Positions 34,011 to 42,606 of a stretch of DNA of 64,000 nt are shown here, piece by piece. This stretch comes from Halapricum hydrolyticum (GTDB taxonomy: Archaea; Halobacteriota; Halobacteria; Halobacteriales; Haloarculaceae): the NCBI RefSeq assembly GCF_025517535.1, contig NZ_JAOPKC010000006.1:62001-126000 (forward strand), read 5' to 3'. How positions within the stretch are numbered: position 1 is the first letter of the stretch; every line of letters begins with the position of its first letter. The notes under the pieces are model-generated. The model was given only the letters and a program-made list of their open reading frames with translations. It did not search any database and was not told the DNA's origin. A program made the translations under genes and the position numbers.

Positions 34011-35252
34011 ACTTGACTTCGCACGTTATCTCGTTAGAGCGCGTATAGAGCGTGTGAAACGTGGATGCTGCCGATAACGTCGTTCCTGTCGTGTACTGAG
34101 CCAATCGATCAATTCGAGTGTTTCTCGAAACGGCAGAAACACCACGCCAAGACCTACGTCACAGGTCTTGTTGCGGCCAGCAACAAGACCGTCCAAGGCA
34201 TCTCGAATATCGTTCTCCCGGCCAAGAGCGAACGTGCGTTGAACAAGTTCCTCACCGAGTACGACTGGGACGAAGAACAGCTCAACAGAGAACGCCTCGC
34301 ACTGCTCCAACAAGCCGATGACACGAGGTGGAGCAGTGAAGGTGTCGTCATCATCGACGACACCTTCACGCACAAAACGGGCAAGAAAATCCCTCATGCG
34401 GGGAAATACTACGACCACGGTATCCACAGCTACATCTGGGGACAGAACATCGTCTACGCACTCTACGCCGACGAGAAAACCACCTACCCACTCGGCTTTC
34501 GCCTCTACAAGAAAAACGACAAACGCCGTATTGAACTCGCTATCGAACTCGTTGACGAACTCATCGAGATAGGTGTCCCGGCGGACACCTATCTCTTCGA
34601 CATGTTCTACAGTACCGAGGAGTTCGTCACTCATCTCGAAGGCTACGGGAAAGAGTGGGTTTCGGCCGTCAAAAGCGATGCACGCGTCAGCTATGGCGGT
34701 GACCGAATCCGTGTCGATGCGCTGGCTGAGCGCATCGACACAGTCCCACGAACCGTCAACGGAGACACCTACCACATCTGGACACAGAAACGTGAAGTCG
34801 GTCGGCTTGGGGAAGTGAAGCTCCTGATCACCGAGAAAGAATCGAGCGACGAAGACGAGGAACCGAGCGTGAAGTATATCGTGTCGAACAAAATCGACGC
34901 GCCAGCGAGCCATCTCATCGAGTTGTACGCGATGAGATGGCGAGTAGAGACGTTCTTCAGGGACACCAAGCAGGATCTTGGTTTTGGCGACTGCGAGTTA
35001 CGGCATGCCGCAGGTGCCAGTCGGCACTGGCACCTGCTGATGCTGGCCTACAGCCTCCTCAAGTTCGGTGCTGCACACAGCGCCCTTGGAACGATCCTTG
35101 GACACGCGAGTTCACTCCGAAACGACGTCAAACGATCCTTCCGTGAAAGCGTTCAGAACCTTCTCTCCTGGGCACTGACCAGTCCGGACCGCAGCATCGA
35201 CGAGCTAATGCAACAGATCGATGGGATGTTCATCTAACGTGCGAAGTCAAGT
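34011..35252 (+). mobile_element. complete insertion sequence, IS4/IS701-like
   Basis: Perfect 18-bp terminal inverted repeats: acttgacttcgcacgtta (34011-34028) and its complement at 35235-35252. The flanks end and begin with aact (34007-34010, 35253-35256), a likely 4-bp target duplication. One transposase gene fills the 1,242-bp element, with ends and gene intact, so it may be active. Confidence 0.88.
34065..35237 (+). CDS. transposase, DDE type (IS4-superfamily, IS701-like)
   Basis: A 390-aa transposase with acidic-residue blocks expected for a DDE catalytic core: VVIIDDTFTHKTGKK, ADTYLFDMFYSTEEF and YAMRWRVETFFRDTKQDLGFG (the YREK-like motif of IS4-type enzymes). The N-terminus (LSCTEPIDQFECFSKRQKHHAKTYVTGLV) matches a widespread haloarchaeal group. 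The stop codon lies inside the right terminal repeat, as is common. Full length, no frameshift. Confidence 0.85.
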   Translation: MLPITSFLSCTEPIDQFECFSKRQKHHAKTYVTGLVAASNKTVQGISNIVLPAKSERALNKFLTEYDWDEEQLNRERLALLQQADDTRWSSEGVVIIDDTFTHKTGKKIPHAGKYYDHGIHSYIWGQNIVYALYADEKTTYPLGFRLYKKNDKRRIELAIELVDELIEIGVPADTYLFDMFYSTEEFVTHLEGYGKEWVSAVKSDARVSYGGDRIRVDALAERIDTVPRTVNGDTYHIWTQKREVGRLGEVKLLITEKESSDEDEEPSVKYIVSNKIDAPASHLIELYAMRWRVETFFRDTKQDLGFGDCELRHAAGASRHWHLLMLAYSLLKFGAAHSALGTILGHASSLRNDVKRSFRESVQNLLSWALTSPDRSIDELMQQIDGMFI

Positions 35253-35322
35253 AACTAAACACTACTACCACAACTCACGCCAAACTTAACGCGTTGAATC
35301 GTTCCCGGATCAAGTACCGATC

Positions 35323-36528
35323 CTATATTTTCACATCCAATGCGTCTTCGACGAATTCGGCTGTATTACCTGTAGTATGCCATCCATTTCCTGCCGACCA
35401 ATCGCCGAAGTTAATCCCAGCAACTAACGCTGTTTCATGAAGGCTCGGGTCGAATTTTTCAAACCAGTAGAGACCCCCCGAATCGCCACTAATTGAGAAG
35501 TCATTTTTGAATGCTATACTTCGACCACCGTGGTCATCATGAATGAATTCATACAGCTCTTTGGTTCTATGTCTCCCAGTTTCGTGAAGCTGAGCTGAAA
35601 TCGAATAGCCGTAGGCTACTTTGTCTCTAAGCTTCTCGTCGGTTAGGATACCGGTAATATCGTACTTTGAATAACAGGCACATCCATCTTTGGCTAGTTG
35701 GAATCTATAATCGGGCCCCATCAATACTACTGCAGCAGCGTCTTTCAATCCTTCGTTGGCTGTGGCTCTTTTGACTTCCCCGATCTTGTCCCCGTGTTGG
35801 TTTACAGTTGTTCCCGAATTGTAGTTCACTTGATGACCGCTCAGTAGAAGCCCTTTATACCAGTTGTCACCAGTGGTTGCCTTAACGGCGGCCGGAGTAG
35901 CTGTTGATGCACCGCCTCCCATACATCCTCCCGGAATAGGTCTGTATTTTGCATCAAAATAATCGTCAGGAGCCTCATCATGTTCCTCAACCTCTTTTGT
36001 TTCTACCTCTACCGGAATATTGCTGATACTATGTTTCCCAAGTTTTGATTTAATATTAGCATCAACTCTTCCTGGTGATTCTGCCATTATTCTCTCTTTA
36101 TCCTCTTCCTCACAATGGATTGTGATTTTTGGATCAAAGCCATTGTCGTGGCCTACTGCAACGTCAAAATCACCGGGTAATTCCTGTTGTAGTCTTTTTG
36201 CACGCCTATGGGGAGCCTCAATTCGAATCCAGTCGTTCCTTGGTATGGAGTCGAATTCCGCTTGCCTCTCGGGAAATTTTCCCTCTTCCACAGCCTCTTG
36301 ATCTTTATGAATTAAACTTTCAGTTCTGAGCACCTCTCGACGAGGATCGTCGATGTTTTCTGCAAATGCTCTTTGTGAGACATGGCTTAGAGCAGTCGAA
36401 CTGGCCCCAAATCCAGCTAGAGCTTTGATAAAACCTCGACGCCCCATGCCAGAAATCTTTCTTTTCCAGCTACGCTGATTTGTTCGACCCTTATACTCTT
36501 CAACGTGGGATAGTCTATCACTATCCAT
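35323..36528 (-). CDS. Tat-exported trypsin-like (GDSGG) protease, putative
   Basis: A 401-aa protein. Twin-arginine motif R30-R31-GFIKALAGFGAS gives Tat export. The C-terminal half looks like a chymotrypsin-fold protease: His232 in LLSGHQVNY, Asp263 in LKDAAAVVL, and Ser350 in SGDSGGLYW, in the right order and spacing for a catalytic triad. Cysteines 139, 202, 283 and 285 could form disulfides. Residues 60-200 resemble a propeptide (EVEEHDEAPDDYFD). Codon use is AT-rich and unlike the neighbouring core genes, and mobile elements lie on both sides, so recent transfer is likely. I use the ATG at 36528, excluding upstream residues that derive from an IS6 remnant. Confidence 0.72.
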   Translation of the reverse strand: MDSDRLSHVEEYKGRTNQRSWKRKISGMGRRGFIKALAGFGASSTALSHVSQRAFAENIDDPRREVLRTESLIHKDQEAVEEGKFPERQAEFDSIPRNDWIRIEAPHRRAKRLQQELPGDFDVAVGHDNGFDPKITIHCEEEDKERIMAESPGRVDANIKSKLGKHSISNIPVEVETKEVEEHDEAPDDYFDAKYRPIPGGCMGGGASTATPAAVKATTGDNWYKGLLLSGHQVNYNSGTTVNQHGDKIGEVKRATANEGLKDAAAVVLMGPDYRFQLAKDGCACYSKYDITGILTDEKLRDKVAYGYSISAQLHETGRHRTKELYEFIHDDHGGRSIAFKNDFSISGDSGGLYWFEKFDPSLHETALVAGINFGDWSAGNGWHTTGNTAEFVEDALDVKI

Positions 36529-36564
36529 GATGAGGATATCAAACTGCCTCGTAATATATCTTAT

Positions 36565-36609
36565 TATAAAAAGTAAGTATATAAAAAGTAAGTATATAAA
36601 AAGTAAGTA
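36565..36609. repeat. 15-bp A/T-rich tandem repeat, three copies
   Basis: The unit tataaaaagtaagta occurs three times in a row (36565-36579, 36580-36594, 36595-36609) with a partial fourth. It lies 37-81 nt upstream of the protease start and, read on the minus strand, overlaps the promoter region. Copy number could alter TATA-box spacing. Confidence 0.85.
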
Positions 36610-36636
36610 TAATAAATTATATTGGGTGGGAGAGAA

Positions 36637-36712
36637 TCGGTTCCACCAGACAGCGAACGCTTCGAGATAGGACCCTACTGTCACCAACCATCCACAGTGG
36701 TTGAACGACTGC
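36637..36712 (-). pseudogene. remnant of an IS6-family transposase (3' end)
   Basis: The minus strand encodes SYLEAFAVWWNR, matching SWLEAFAVWWNR at the C-terminus of the intact IS6 transposase at 37629-38267, and the DNA is near identical over about 25 nt (tcggttccaccagac). Only the end of the gene survives; upstream parts are gone or scrambled. Confidence 0.7.
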
Positions 36713-37169
36713 GGGCACGTCACAGTCTCAACCCGGTCACTCATCCGAAACTAATCGTCAAAGAATCGTTCGTCGGGCACACCTAGATGCCCGAACGTAG
36801 GCAGAATACGATTAGTACGCTCGCAAATGGGTCGCCTCGGTGAAGACCTATCTTGTAATGAACGCCGGGGGTACGAACGGCTCGAACTTCAGAACGGCAA
36901 CTCGGCCTCCCCTCCCTTTAAGCAGTCCTATACCCGTGATTTCAGAGATAGGTTCATCCGCTACCACGGAACTGTCTACAGGATCGAAACACTGCTGACG
37001 GCCACGACGTCACCTCGACCGATCACCAAGCAGTTGTGCTCCTGATAGCAGTATTGGGAGGATCTTCTCCTTTTCAACCGGTGCGTGGTGTGATATCCTC
37101 ACGTTCCTTAATGGCGCACCATCTATCCGATCGTCAGGAGGGCCTTCTTGTCGCGTTCGGCTCCGTTTG
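36713..37169. other. non-coding gap in the IS island
   Basis: About 457 nt between the IS6 remnant and the lipoprotein gene. Short open frames here show no haloarchaeal composition, motif or start signal. I see no RNA gene. It probably consists of degraded mobile DNA and the 3' flank of the lipoprotein gene. Confidence 0.4.
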
Positions 37170-37571
37170 TCAATCGTTATCGACCAGTTGCAGCACGTAA
37201 TAGTCACCCTCGTACGAGACAAGGGTCCCACTCCTCTCTACGTCGTCGGGGGCACTCGGGTACTCTTGAATCACCGACTGGACGCGTTCAAGTGCCGTCT
37301 CGTTCTGAATCTCGACCGTGCTGGACTCGCCCGACGTAGCAGCTGCTTCTAGAGCCTGAGTCACGTAGTCATTTTCCGTATCGCCGTTGGGGTAGGTGAC
37401 CGGCTCTTCGGGGTTTAGGTCGCGATCGATCGGGATGGCGAGAATCTCGCCGGACGGCCAGGTCGTCGTCCGCTCTGTTGTTGTTTCGTCCTCGCTGGAG
37501 GAGGCACAGCCAGCGAGCCCCGCAATTCCAGCACCTACGAGTGTTGCCAGGACCGTCCGCCTTGTTTCCAT
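37170..37571 (-). CDS. small Tat lipoprotein
   Basis: A 133-aa protein: METRRTVLATLVGAGIAGLAGC, a twin-arginine signal with lipobox ending at Cys22, then a Thr/Ser/Glu linker typical of haloarchaeal surface lipoproteins and an acidic globular part (YVTQALEAAATSG...TALERVQSVIQEYPSAPDDVERSGTLVSYEGDYYVLQLV). Function unknown. Upstream the sequence is strongly A/T-rich (taacttaataaattttt), which supplies a promoter. It lies between mobile elements. Confidence 0.72.
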   Translation of the reverse strand: METRRTVLATLVGAGIAGLAGCASSSEDETTTERTTTWPSGEILAIPIDRDLNPEEPVTYPNGDTENDYVTQALEAAATSGESSTVEIQNETALERVQSVIQEYPSAPDDVERSGTLVSYEGDYYVLQLVDND

Positions 37572-37620
37572 AGATTTGGTTTAATAGATATAACTTAATA
37601 AATTTTTGGGACCTTGTTTA

Positions 37621-38314
37621 GCATCTTGTTAACTTTGGCATCGGTTCCACCAGACGGCGAACGCTTCGAGCCAGGACTCAGCTGTCGCGGGCTCGACGTG
37701 GCTGAACGTATTTGAGAACGAGGATGTTCTCCGTTTTACCTCGTGAAAGATACGTTCGACACTATTCCAATTTCCGTGGCGACGGATATGAAATCGGAGT
37801 CCGAGTCGCGACAGTGCCGCCTGGAGGTGGTCAGCATCGTCGATGAGAAACACCGCATCGTCGATGTCGTGTTTCTCACGGAGTTCACGCAGAAACACGA
37901 GTGTTAGACCTGAGTTCGTCGTTGGAAACAGACGTACGTGGAGGAATTCGTTGGTCTTGGGATCGACGGCGGCGTACAGCCAGTAGCGCTCGGTCCCGAG
38001 TTGAATTACCGTCTCGTCGAGCGCAACGTAATTCGAGGATCTCGTTCCTGTTGGCTGTAGATCAGCCTTTTTCACCCAGTTATGGATGGCGGTTCGACTG
38101 CGTTGGACACCCAACCTCTCAAGATGTTGTTTGGTATTCGAAAGCGATAAGCCAGCCAGATGCAACTGAATACCCACTTCAACGATCTCCTCGGGTGTCC
38201 GCTCTCGCTCCATAAACTCCAAATGAATCCAGTCACTATCTCCACCGAGGCGGTCAATTTCGGGCATAGATCATTCGAAACTCCGACCGCCTCACCCTTA
38301 TCTTAACACGATGC
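37621..38314 (-). mobile_element. IS6-family insertion sequence
   Basis: Ends gcatcttgttaa (37621-37632) and ttaacacgatgc (38303-38314) are inverted matches at 11 of 12 positions. The flanks repeat ttgttta (37614-37620, 38315-38321), extending to eight bases (cttgttta) if the terminal c is counted, as expected for IS6 duplications. The element contains one complete transposase gene. Confidence 0.82.
37629..38267 (-). CDS. IS6-family transposase
   Basis: A 212-aa compact transposase. DDE core residues appear in NYVALDETVIQLG (D), DAVFLIDDADHLQ (D) and SVERIFHEVKRRT (E). An N-terminal helix-turn-helix (LSLSNTKQHLERLGVQRSRTAIHNWVKK) binds the ends. Length and motifs match haloarchaeal IS6 enzymes. 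The gene is intact. Confidence 0.85.
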   Translation of the reverse strand: MPEIDRLGGDSDWIHLEFMERERTPEEIVEVGIQLHLAGLSLSNTKQHLERLGVQRSRTAIHNWVKKADLQPTGTRSSNYVALDETVIQLGTERYWLYAAVDPKTNEFLHVRLFPTTNSGLTLVFLRELREKHDIDDAVFLIDDADHLQAALSRLGLRFHIRRHGNWNSVERIFHEVKRRTSSFSNTFSHVEPATAESWLEAFAVWWNRCQS

Positions 38315-38332
38315 TTGTTTAGACGCGTAAAT

Positions 38333-39193
38333 TCACGGTCGCGAGTGGCTGACGCTGAGTTCGATGTTTCTGACAGCGCATTTCAGGACGAGTTCGCGGA
38401 ACTGACCGAACCAGGTTCGAGCTCGAACAATCTCACCGTATTTGCGGCGCAGCGCGAAAAATGTGGATTCGGCGTTCGAGCGTTGATGGTAGATCGTATC
38501 ATCTTGCAAGAGATTGTTCGCGATGCCATGCCAGCCAAATTCGCGGTGCTTTATCACCGGTTTGACGCCTTCTGCACGCAATCTTTGGCGAAGGAGCCAC
38601 CAGTCGTAGCCTTTGTCAGCAGTAAGAATGTTCAGTTTGTCGAGATTCCGTTTCACCATTTGCCAGCCAATCTTGGAGTCGTGCGGTTGTTTCATCGAGC
38701 AATGTATATCTAGGATCGCACCAGTCTTGCAATCGCTGAGGATCGTCGTTTTCACGGCCTCGAAGGTGTAGTTCGTCCGTTTTACGTAGTGTTGGCTGGC
38801 AGCGACCCGATCCATGCCGGTTGCGTCGATTGCCTGAACATCACCGAGATCGTGCAATTCCGCCGACAGCCGCAGCAGGACGCGCCAGATCCGCATTTCC
38901 AGATCCTGCTTGCGCGTACACACGGTCGTGAAATCAGGCAGATTAGCCACCTCTAGGTCGAGTTTGGCGACAATTCCATGCATTTCGTGAAGCACGTCCA
39001 GCAGCCGCCGATACGTGTGATCTAAGTACTCGCGGAGGCCGTGAATCGCCACGATCACCCAGTCTGCGTAGCCATTTCCACCTTCTTCGAACGCTGGATC
39101 TGGCTCGCCGACGACGGCTTTTTGAGCAAGCGAGACAACCCGTTCAGTGAAGCGGCTGAGTTTGCTGGACACAAACTCCTCTTCCCGCTTCAC
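38333..39193 (-). CDS. IS5-family transposase
   Basis: A 286-aa transposase with DDE motifs VQAIDATGMDRV, LNILTADKGYDWWLLRQ and RSNAESTFFALRRKYG, the IS5 (ISH1-like) pattern. The reading frame is complete although the host element has lost the integrity of one terminal repeat. It could still mobilise related elements, including the 140-bp MITE at 33855, in trans. Confidence 0.82.
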   Translation of the reverse strand: MKREEEFVSSKLSRFTERVVSLAQKAVVGEPDPAFEEGGNGYADWVIVAIHGLREYLDHTYRRLLDVLHEMHGIVAKLDLEVANLPDFTTVCTRKQDLEMRIWRVLLRLSAELHDLGDVQAIDATGMDRVAASQHYVKRTNYTFEAVKTTILSDCKTGAILDIHCSMKQPHDSKIGWQMVKRNLDKLNILTADKGYDWWLLRQRLRAEGVKPVIKHREFGWHGIANNLLQDDTIYHQRSNAESTFFALRRKYGEIVRARTWFGQFRELVLKCAVRNIELSVSHSRP

Positions 39194-39381
39194 TCCCTAG
39201 TAAGTTAGACATTTAGCCGCTCTTACTAGCGTCTAAACACGGCCGATGACTGCTGTATCGGCTCGCCGGCTCGGTCGCCCGATGGTGGGCGATTGATCCA
39301 GCACAGGCGCGCCGCAGTCGCTATCACTCGCTTCCGCATCGGTATCTCGCTCGATCGGGCCGGGGCTGCCGAGGTCCGGGG

Positions 39382-39388
39382 ACATATA
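39382..39388 (+). promoter_or_regulatory. putative TATA box of msrB
   Basis: acatata lies 25 nt before the ATG at 39413, in the usual TATA position. Confidence 0.4.
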
Positions 39389-39412
39389 CGCCTCGGAGTG
39401 TTACAACCAGGC

Positions 39413-39826
39413 ATGTCCGATTCCGATTCGATCGATGACCTGCCGGGCACCGACGAGGAGTGGCGTGAGCTGCTGACCGAAGAAGAGTATCACATCCTGC
39501 GCGAGCGCGGTACGGAGCCGAAGTTCAGCGGCGACCTGCTCGACGTCGACGACGACGGCGTGTTCCGGTGTGCTGGCTGTGGCGAACCGCTCTTCGACGC
39601 GGATTCGAAGTTCGACTCCGGGCACGGCTGGCCGAGTTTCTACGACGTCGTCGAAGAGGGCAACGTCGAAACAGAACTCGACACGCGCCACGGGATGCAA
39701 CGGACGGAGGTTGTCTGTGCGAGCTGTGGCGGCCACCTCGGTCACGTCTTCGAGGACGGCCCCGACCCGACCGGCAAGCGCTACTGTATCAACTCGGCGG
39801 CGCTGGATTTCGACCCGGACGAATAG
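39413..39826 (+). CDS. msrB: peptide methionine-(R)-S-oxide reductase
   Basis: A 137-aa MsrB, which reduces the R form of methionine sulfoxide in proteins. The structural zinc site is C53-x2-C56 and C102-x2-C105 (FRCAGCG, VCASCGGHLGH), and the catalytic Cys125 is in RYCINSAAL. The SGHGWPSFYD substrate motif is present. The ATG at 39413 gives the normal domain plus an acidic N-terminus. It is the first core gene after the insertion-sequence island. Confidence 0.95.
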   Translation: MSDSDSIDDLPGTDEEWRELLTEEEYHILRERGTEPKFSGDLLDVDDDGVFRCAGCGEPLFDADSKFDSGHGWPSFYDVVEEGNVETELDTRHGMQRTEVVCASCGGHLGHVFEDGPDPTGKRYCINSAALDFDPDE

Positions 39827-39887
39827 CGAGCCTGGCCCGAGCACCGGAACGCTTTTTGTGCTATTCGGGGAGTTTTGAGACGTGTCT

Positions 39888-40634
39888 ATGGACGACTCGG
39901 AGGACGAGCCGTTGTTCGACCCGCGGATAACGAGTTACAACTGGCTGGCCGGCGTGCTCGGTGGCGTCTGGACGTTCATCGTCGGCTATCTCGTGATGAG
40001 CGTCGTCGCGCTCCTCCCCGACGGACCATCAGAGGGTGCGGATCCAGGGACGGTCCTCTCGGAACTCGGCCGAATATTCTATGCTGCTCACAACGTAGCG
40101 CTCGAAGTCCGGACGATCAAAGACGACGTCACGTTCATCGACAGCGGCCTCACGATCGATTCGTCTCAGATCCGGCCAACGGAGACGGTGATCGTCGACG
40201 TGGGCAGCACTCAGCCGCTGACGATCCTCGGTGACAACGCCGATCAGGTCGTTCCGCTCAATCTCGGCCGGTTCCGAGAGCCGCTCCAGTACGCTCAGGA
40301 CAAGCCGGAACTGCTGTACTATCTCGTCCCGATCGTCGTGCTCGTCGTCGCCGGAGCCGTTCTCGCTTCTCTCACGCTCGACGATACCGCGTCGATACAC
40401 GAAGCCGTCCTGCCGGCGATCGGACTCTCGGTCGGGTATACGGGCGTGGCGATCCTTGGGACGTTCTTCGCCGGGCTCGAGCTGGTGGACGGTGCGATCC
40501 TGATTGCCCCGAGTCTCGGGCAGACGGTCGTGTTCGCGCTGGCCTACAGTCTCCTCTGCGGGCTTGTCGGGAGCTATCTGATCGGGCTCTGGCGCGATCG
40601 CGACGTCCAGATCGGGGCACTGCTCGATCGGTGA
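39888..40634 (+). CDS. multi-helix membrane protein of unknown function
   Basis: A 248-aa protein with an acidic N-terminus (MDDSEDEPLFDPRITSYNW), a first membrane helix (GVWTFIVGYLVMSVVALL), an outer domain of about 100 residues and three or four C-terminal helices (YYLVPIVVLVVAGAVLASL, LPAIGLSVGYTGVAILGTFFAG, VVFALAYSLLCGLVGSYLIGLW). It resembles DUF7978-like haloarchaeal proteins. GTG at 39882 is an alternative start. Function unknown. Confidence 0.7.
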   Translation: MDDSEDEPLFDPRITSYNWLAGVLGGVWTFIVGYLVMSVVALLPDGPSEGADPGTVLSELGRIFYAAHNVALEVRTIKDDVTFIDSGLTIDSSQIRPTETVIVDVGSTQPLTILGDNADQVVPLNLGRFREPLQYAQDKPELLYYLVPIVVLVVAGAVLASLTLDDTASIHEAVLPAIGLSVGYTGVAILGTFFAGLELVDGAILIAPSLGQTVVFALAYSLLCGLVGSYLIGLWRDRDVQIGALLDR

Positions 40635-40709
40635 CCTCGATCCAGACCGTCCAGTGTGCCCCACGTTGCCGAGCGGTGGGCTTTTGCTGGATCCGGCCGG
40701 AACGAGAGT

Positions 40710-41525
40710 ATGGACGAGGGCGAGCCGACGATCTTGCTAACGAACGACGATGGGATCGAAACTACCGGGTTTCGAGCACTCTACGACGCACTGACGGACG
40801 TCGGAGAGGTAGTTGCGGTCGCACCCGACAGCGACCAGAGTGCGGTCGGGCGCGCGCTGTCGGAGTCGGTCACGGTCACCGAGCACGAACTCGGGTATGC
40901 GGTCGCCGGGACGCCGGCGGACTGCGTCGTCGCTGGCGTGGAAGCGCTGGTTCCCGACGTCGACCTCGTGGTCTCCGGCTGTAACGACGGGGCGAACCTC
41001 GGCGCATACGTCCTTGGTCGGTCTGGAACCGTCAGTGCGGCCGTCGAGGCTGCCTTTTTCGACGTGCCCGCGATCGCCGTCTCGATGTACATTCCGGTTC
41101 GAGAGGACGTCACGTTCGAGACGATCACGGCGGAGTACGAGGCCTACGGCGAGGCGACGCGGGCTGCCGCCTATCTTGCGGAACACGCCCTCGACGCGGG
41201 CGTGTTCGAGTATGCCGACTACCTGAACGTCAACGCGCCGATGGCTGGCGGAGAACACGGCCCGCTCAACGACGGCGAGCACGCACCGCTTGCGATCACG
41301 GAACCGTCGAAAGTGTATCAGATGGACGCCGTCCGGGACGGCAAAGAAGTCCAGCTTTACGATCGGATCTGGGAGCAGATGGCCGACGGCAATCTGCCCG
41401 ACGCGGACGGAACTGACCGACGGGCCGTCGTCGACGGCAAGGTCAGCGTCTCCCCACTGACTGCCCCCCACACGAGTGAACATCACGAAGCGCTGGACGC
41501 GCTAGCGGAAACGTATCCAGTGTGA
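40710..41525 (+). CDS. surE: 5'/3'-nucleotidase SurE
   Basis: A 271-aa SurE, a metal-dependent phosphatase of nucleoside monophosphates. Motif LLTNDDGIETTGFRAL provides the Asp-Asp metal ligands, then VAPDSDQSAVGRALSES, VAGTPADCVVAG and VVSGCNDGANLGAYVLGRSGTVSAAVEA, all as in SurE. The ATG at 40710 is used. It follows the membrane protein by 75 nt. Confidence 0.92.
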   Translation: MDEGEPTILLTNDDGIETTGFRALYDALTDVGEVVAVAPDSDQSAVGRALSESVTVTEHELGYAVAGTPADCVVAGVEALVPDVDLVVSGCNDGANLGAYVLGRSGTVSAAVEAAFFDVPAIAVSMYIPVREDVTFETITAEYEAYGEATRAAAYLAEHALDAGVFEYADYLNVNAPMAGGEHGPLNDGEHAPLAITEPSKVYQMDAVRDGKEVQLYDRIWEQMADGNLPDADGTDRRAVVDGKVSVSPLTAPHTSEHHEALDALAETYPV

Positions 41526-41624
41526 AAACGAACGCACCCGCCAGTGGGAACCGGCTGACGTGACCTCGGAAGCGCCGGACTCGCTGGCAGAACCTGTATG
41601 GCGATCGTCCACCGTCGCGGCCGT

Positions 41625-41798
41625 CTAGTCTTTCATCTGCTCGAGTTTATCCAGCAGCTCGTCCTGATCCGCTTCGGATTCGAAGCTGACGCGCCCGTCG
41701 TGGTCGTTGTCGTGGACGTTGATAGCTTCGTCTTCGTCGTAGTCGGCGTCGCTTTGCTGGTTCTCCTGCTCGGATTCGTCGTAACTACCAAAGCCCAT
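41625..41798 (-). CDS. DUF5786 family small acidic protein
   Basis: A 57-aa protein, MGFGSYDESEQENQQSDADYDEDE..., with NVHDNDHDGRVSFES and DELLDKLEQMKD. This is the conserved haloarchaeal DUF5786 family. Extremely acidic and without hydrophobic core; function unknown. It is divergent from the carbonic anhydrase gene. Confidence 0.82.
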   Translation of the reverse strand: MGFGSYDESEQENQQSDADYDEDEAINVHDNDHDGRVSFESEADQDELLDKLEQMKD

Positions 41799-41919
41799 CG
41801 TATCTATCATTGGGGCCGGCACGCGGAAAAGCAGTGTGGCTTCACCGTATCCGTGAGTGAGAATCTCTTTCAATGTGACAGCCGATAACCTCAATGTCTA
41901 CCCGCATTTCGATCTCCGT

Positions 41920-42606
41920 ATGGATCAGACAGTCTTCGAACTCCTGGAGCGCAATCGCGAGCACGCCGAGACGTTCGACACGCGTTTCGACGACGTCCAG
42001 GACGGGCAGCGACCGGATGCGGTCACCGTCTGCTGTTCGGACTCGCGGGTCCTACAGGACCAGATGTGGGGCAACGAGCGGCCGGGACAACTCTTTACGT
42101 GTGCCAACATCGGCAACCGGGTTATCCAGCAGACTGCCGATGGCGAGGTCGTCTCCGGCGACGTGCTCTATCCGATCGCCCACACTGGCACCGAAGTCGC
42201 GATCGTCGTCGGTCACACCGGCTGTGGCGCGGTCACCGCGACCTACGATCACTTGATAGACGGGCTATCGGAACCGCCGGGGATCGAACATTCGATCGGA
42301 CTGCTCGCCCCACATCTCCGGGACGGCGTCGAGACACTACCGGACGGACTCGATCGTGACGAAGCGATCAATCGACTCGTCGAGTACAACGTCGACCGGC
42401 AGGTCGAGGTACTCCGCGAGAGCGACGACGTCCCCGACTCGGTCACGATCGTCGGCGTCGTCTACGACTTCCAGGACATCTACGAGGGTCGGCGTGGAGA
42501 GGTCCACGTCGTCAACATCGATGGCACCCGGTCGGTCGAAGCGCTCCGGACAGACTATCCCGACATCGAAGACCGGATCGACCGTCTCTGGGAATACGAA
42601 CCGTAG
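41920..42606 (+). CDS. beta-class carbonic anhydrase
   Basis: A 228-aa beta-carbonic anhydrase, interconverting CO2 and bicarbonate. Zinc ligands and the Asp-Arg pair are in VCCSDSRVLQDQMWG, the second set in VVGHTGCGAVTA. FTCANIGNRV is also typical. The ATG at 41920 begins the conserved protein MDQTVFELLERNREHAE. Likely cytoplasmic. Confidence 0.92.
   Translation: MDQTVFELLERNREHAETFDTRFDDVQDGQRPDAVTVCCSDSRVLQDQMWGNERPGQLFTCANIGNRVIQQTADGEVVSGDVLYPIAHTGTEVAIVVGHTGCGAVTATYDHLIDGLSEPPGIEHSIGLLAPHLRDGVETLPDGLDRDEAINRLVEYNVDRQVEVLRESDDVPDSVTIVGVVYDFQDIYEGRRGEVHVVNIDGTRSVEALRTDYPDIEDRIDRLWEYEP

Larger units (their letters stand above)
37609..39244. mobile_element. IS5-type element interrupted by an IS6-family element
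   Basis: The left end ggaccttgttta (37609-37620) continues at 38315 as ttgtttagacgcg; with the inserted 694 bp removed it reads ggaccttgtttagacgc. The right end at 39229-39244 is gcgtctaaacacggcc, which matches in inverted orientation at 14 of 16 positions. The element carries one transposase gene on the minus strand. The IS6 element sits inside the left terminal repeat, so this copy has a broken end. Confidence 0.75.

Noticed and set aside
36827..37045. 72-codon frame in the IS island gap
   Set aside because: No start signal, no acidic bias and no known motif; most likely chance.
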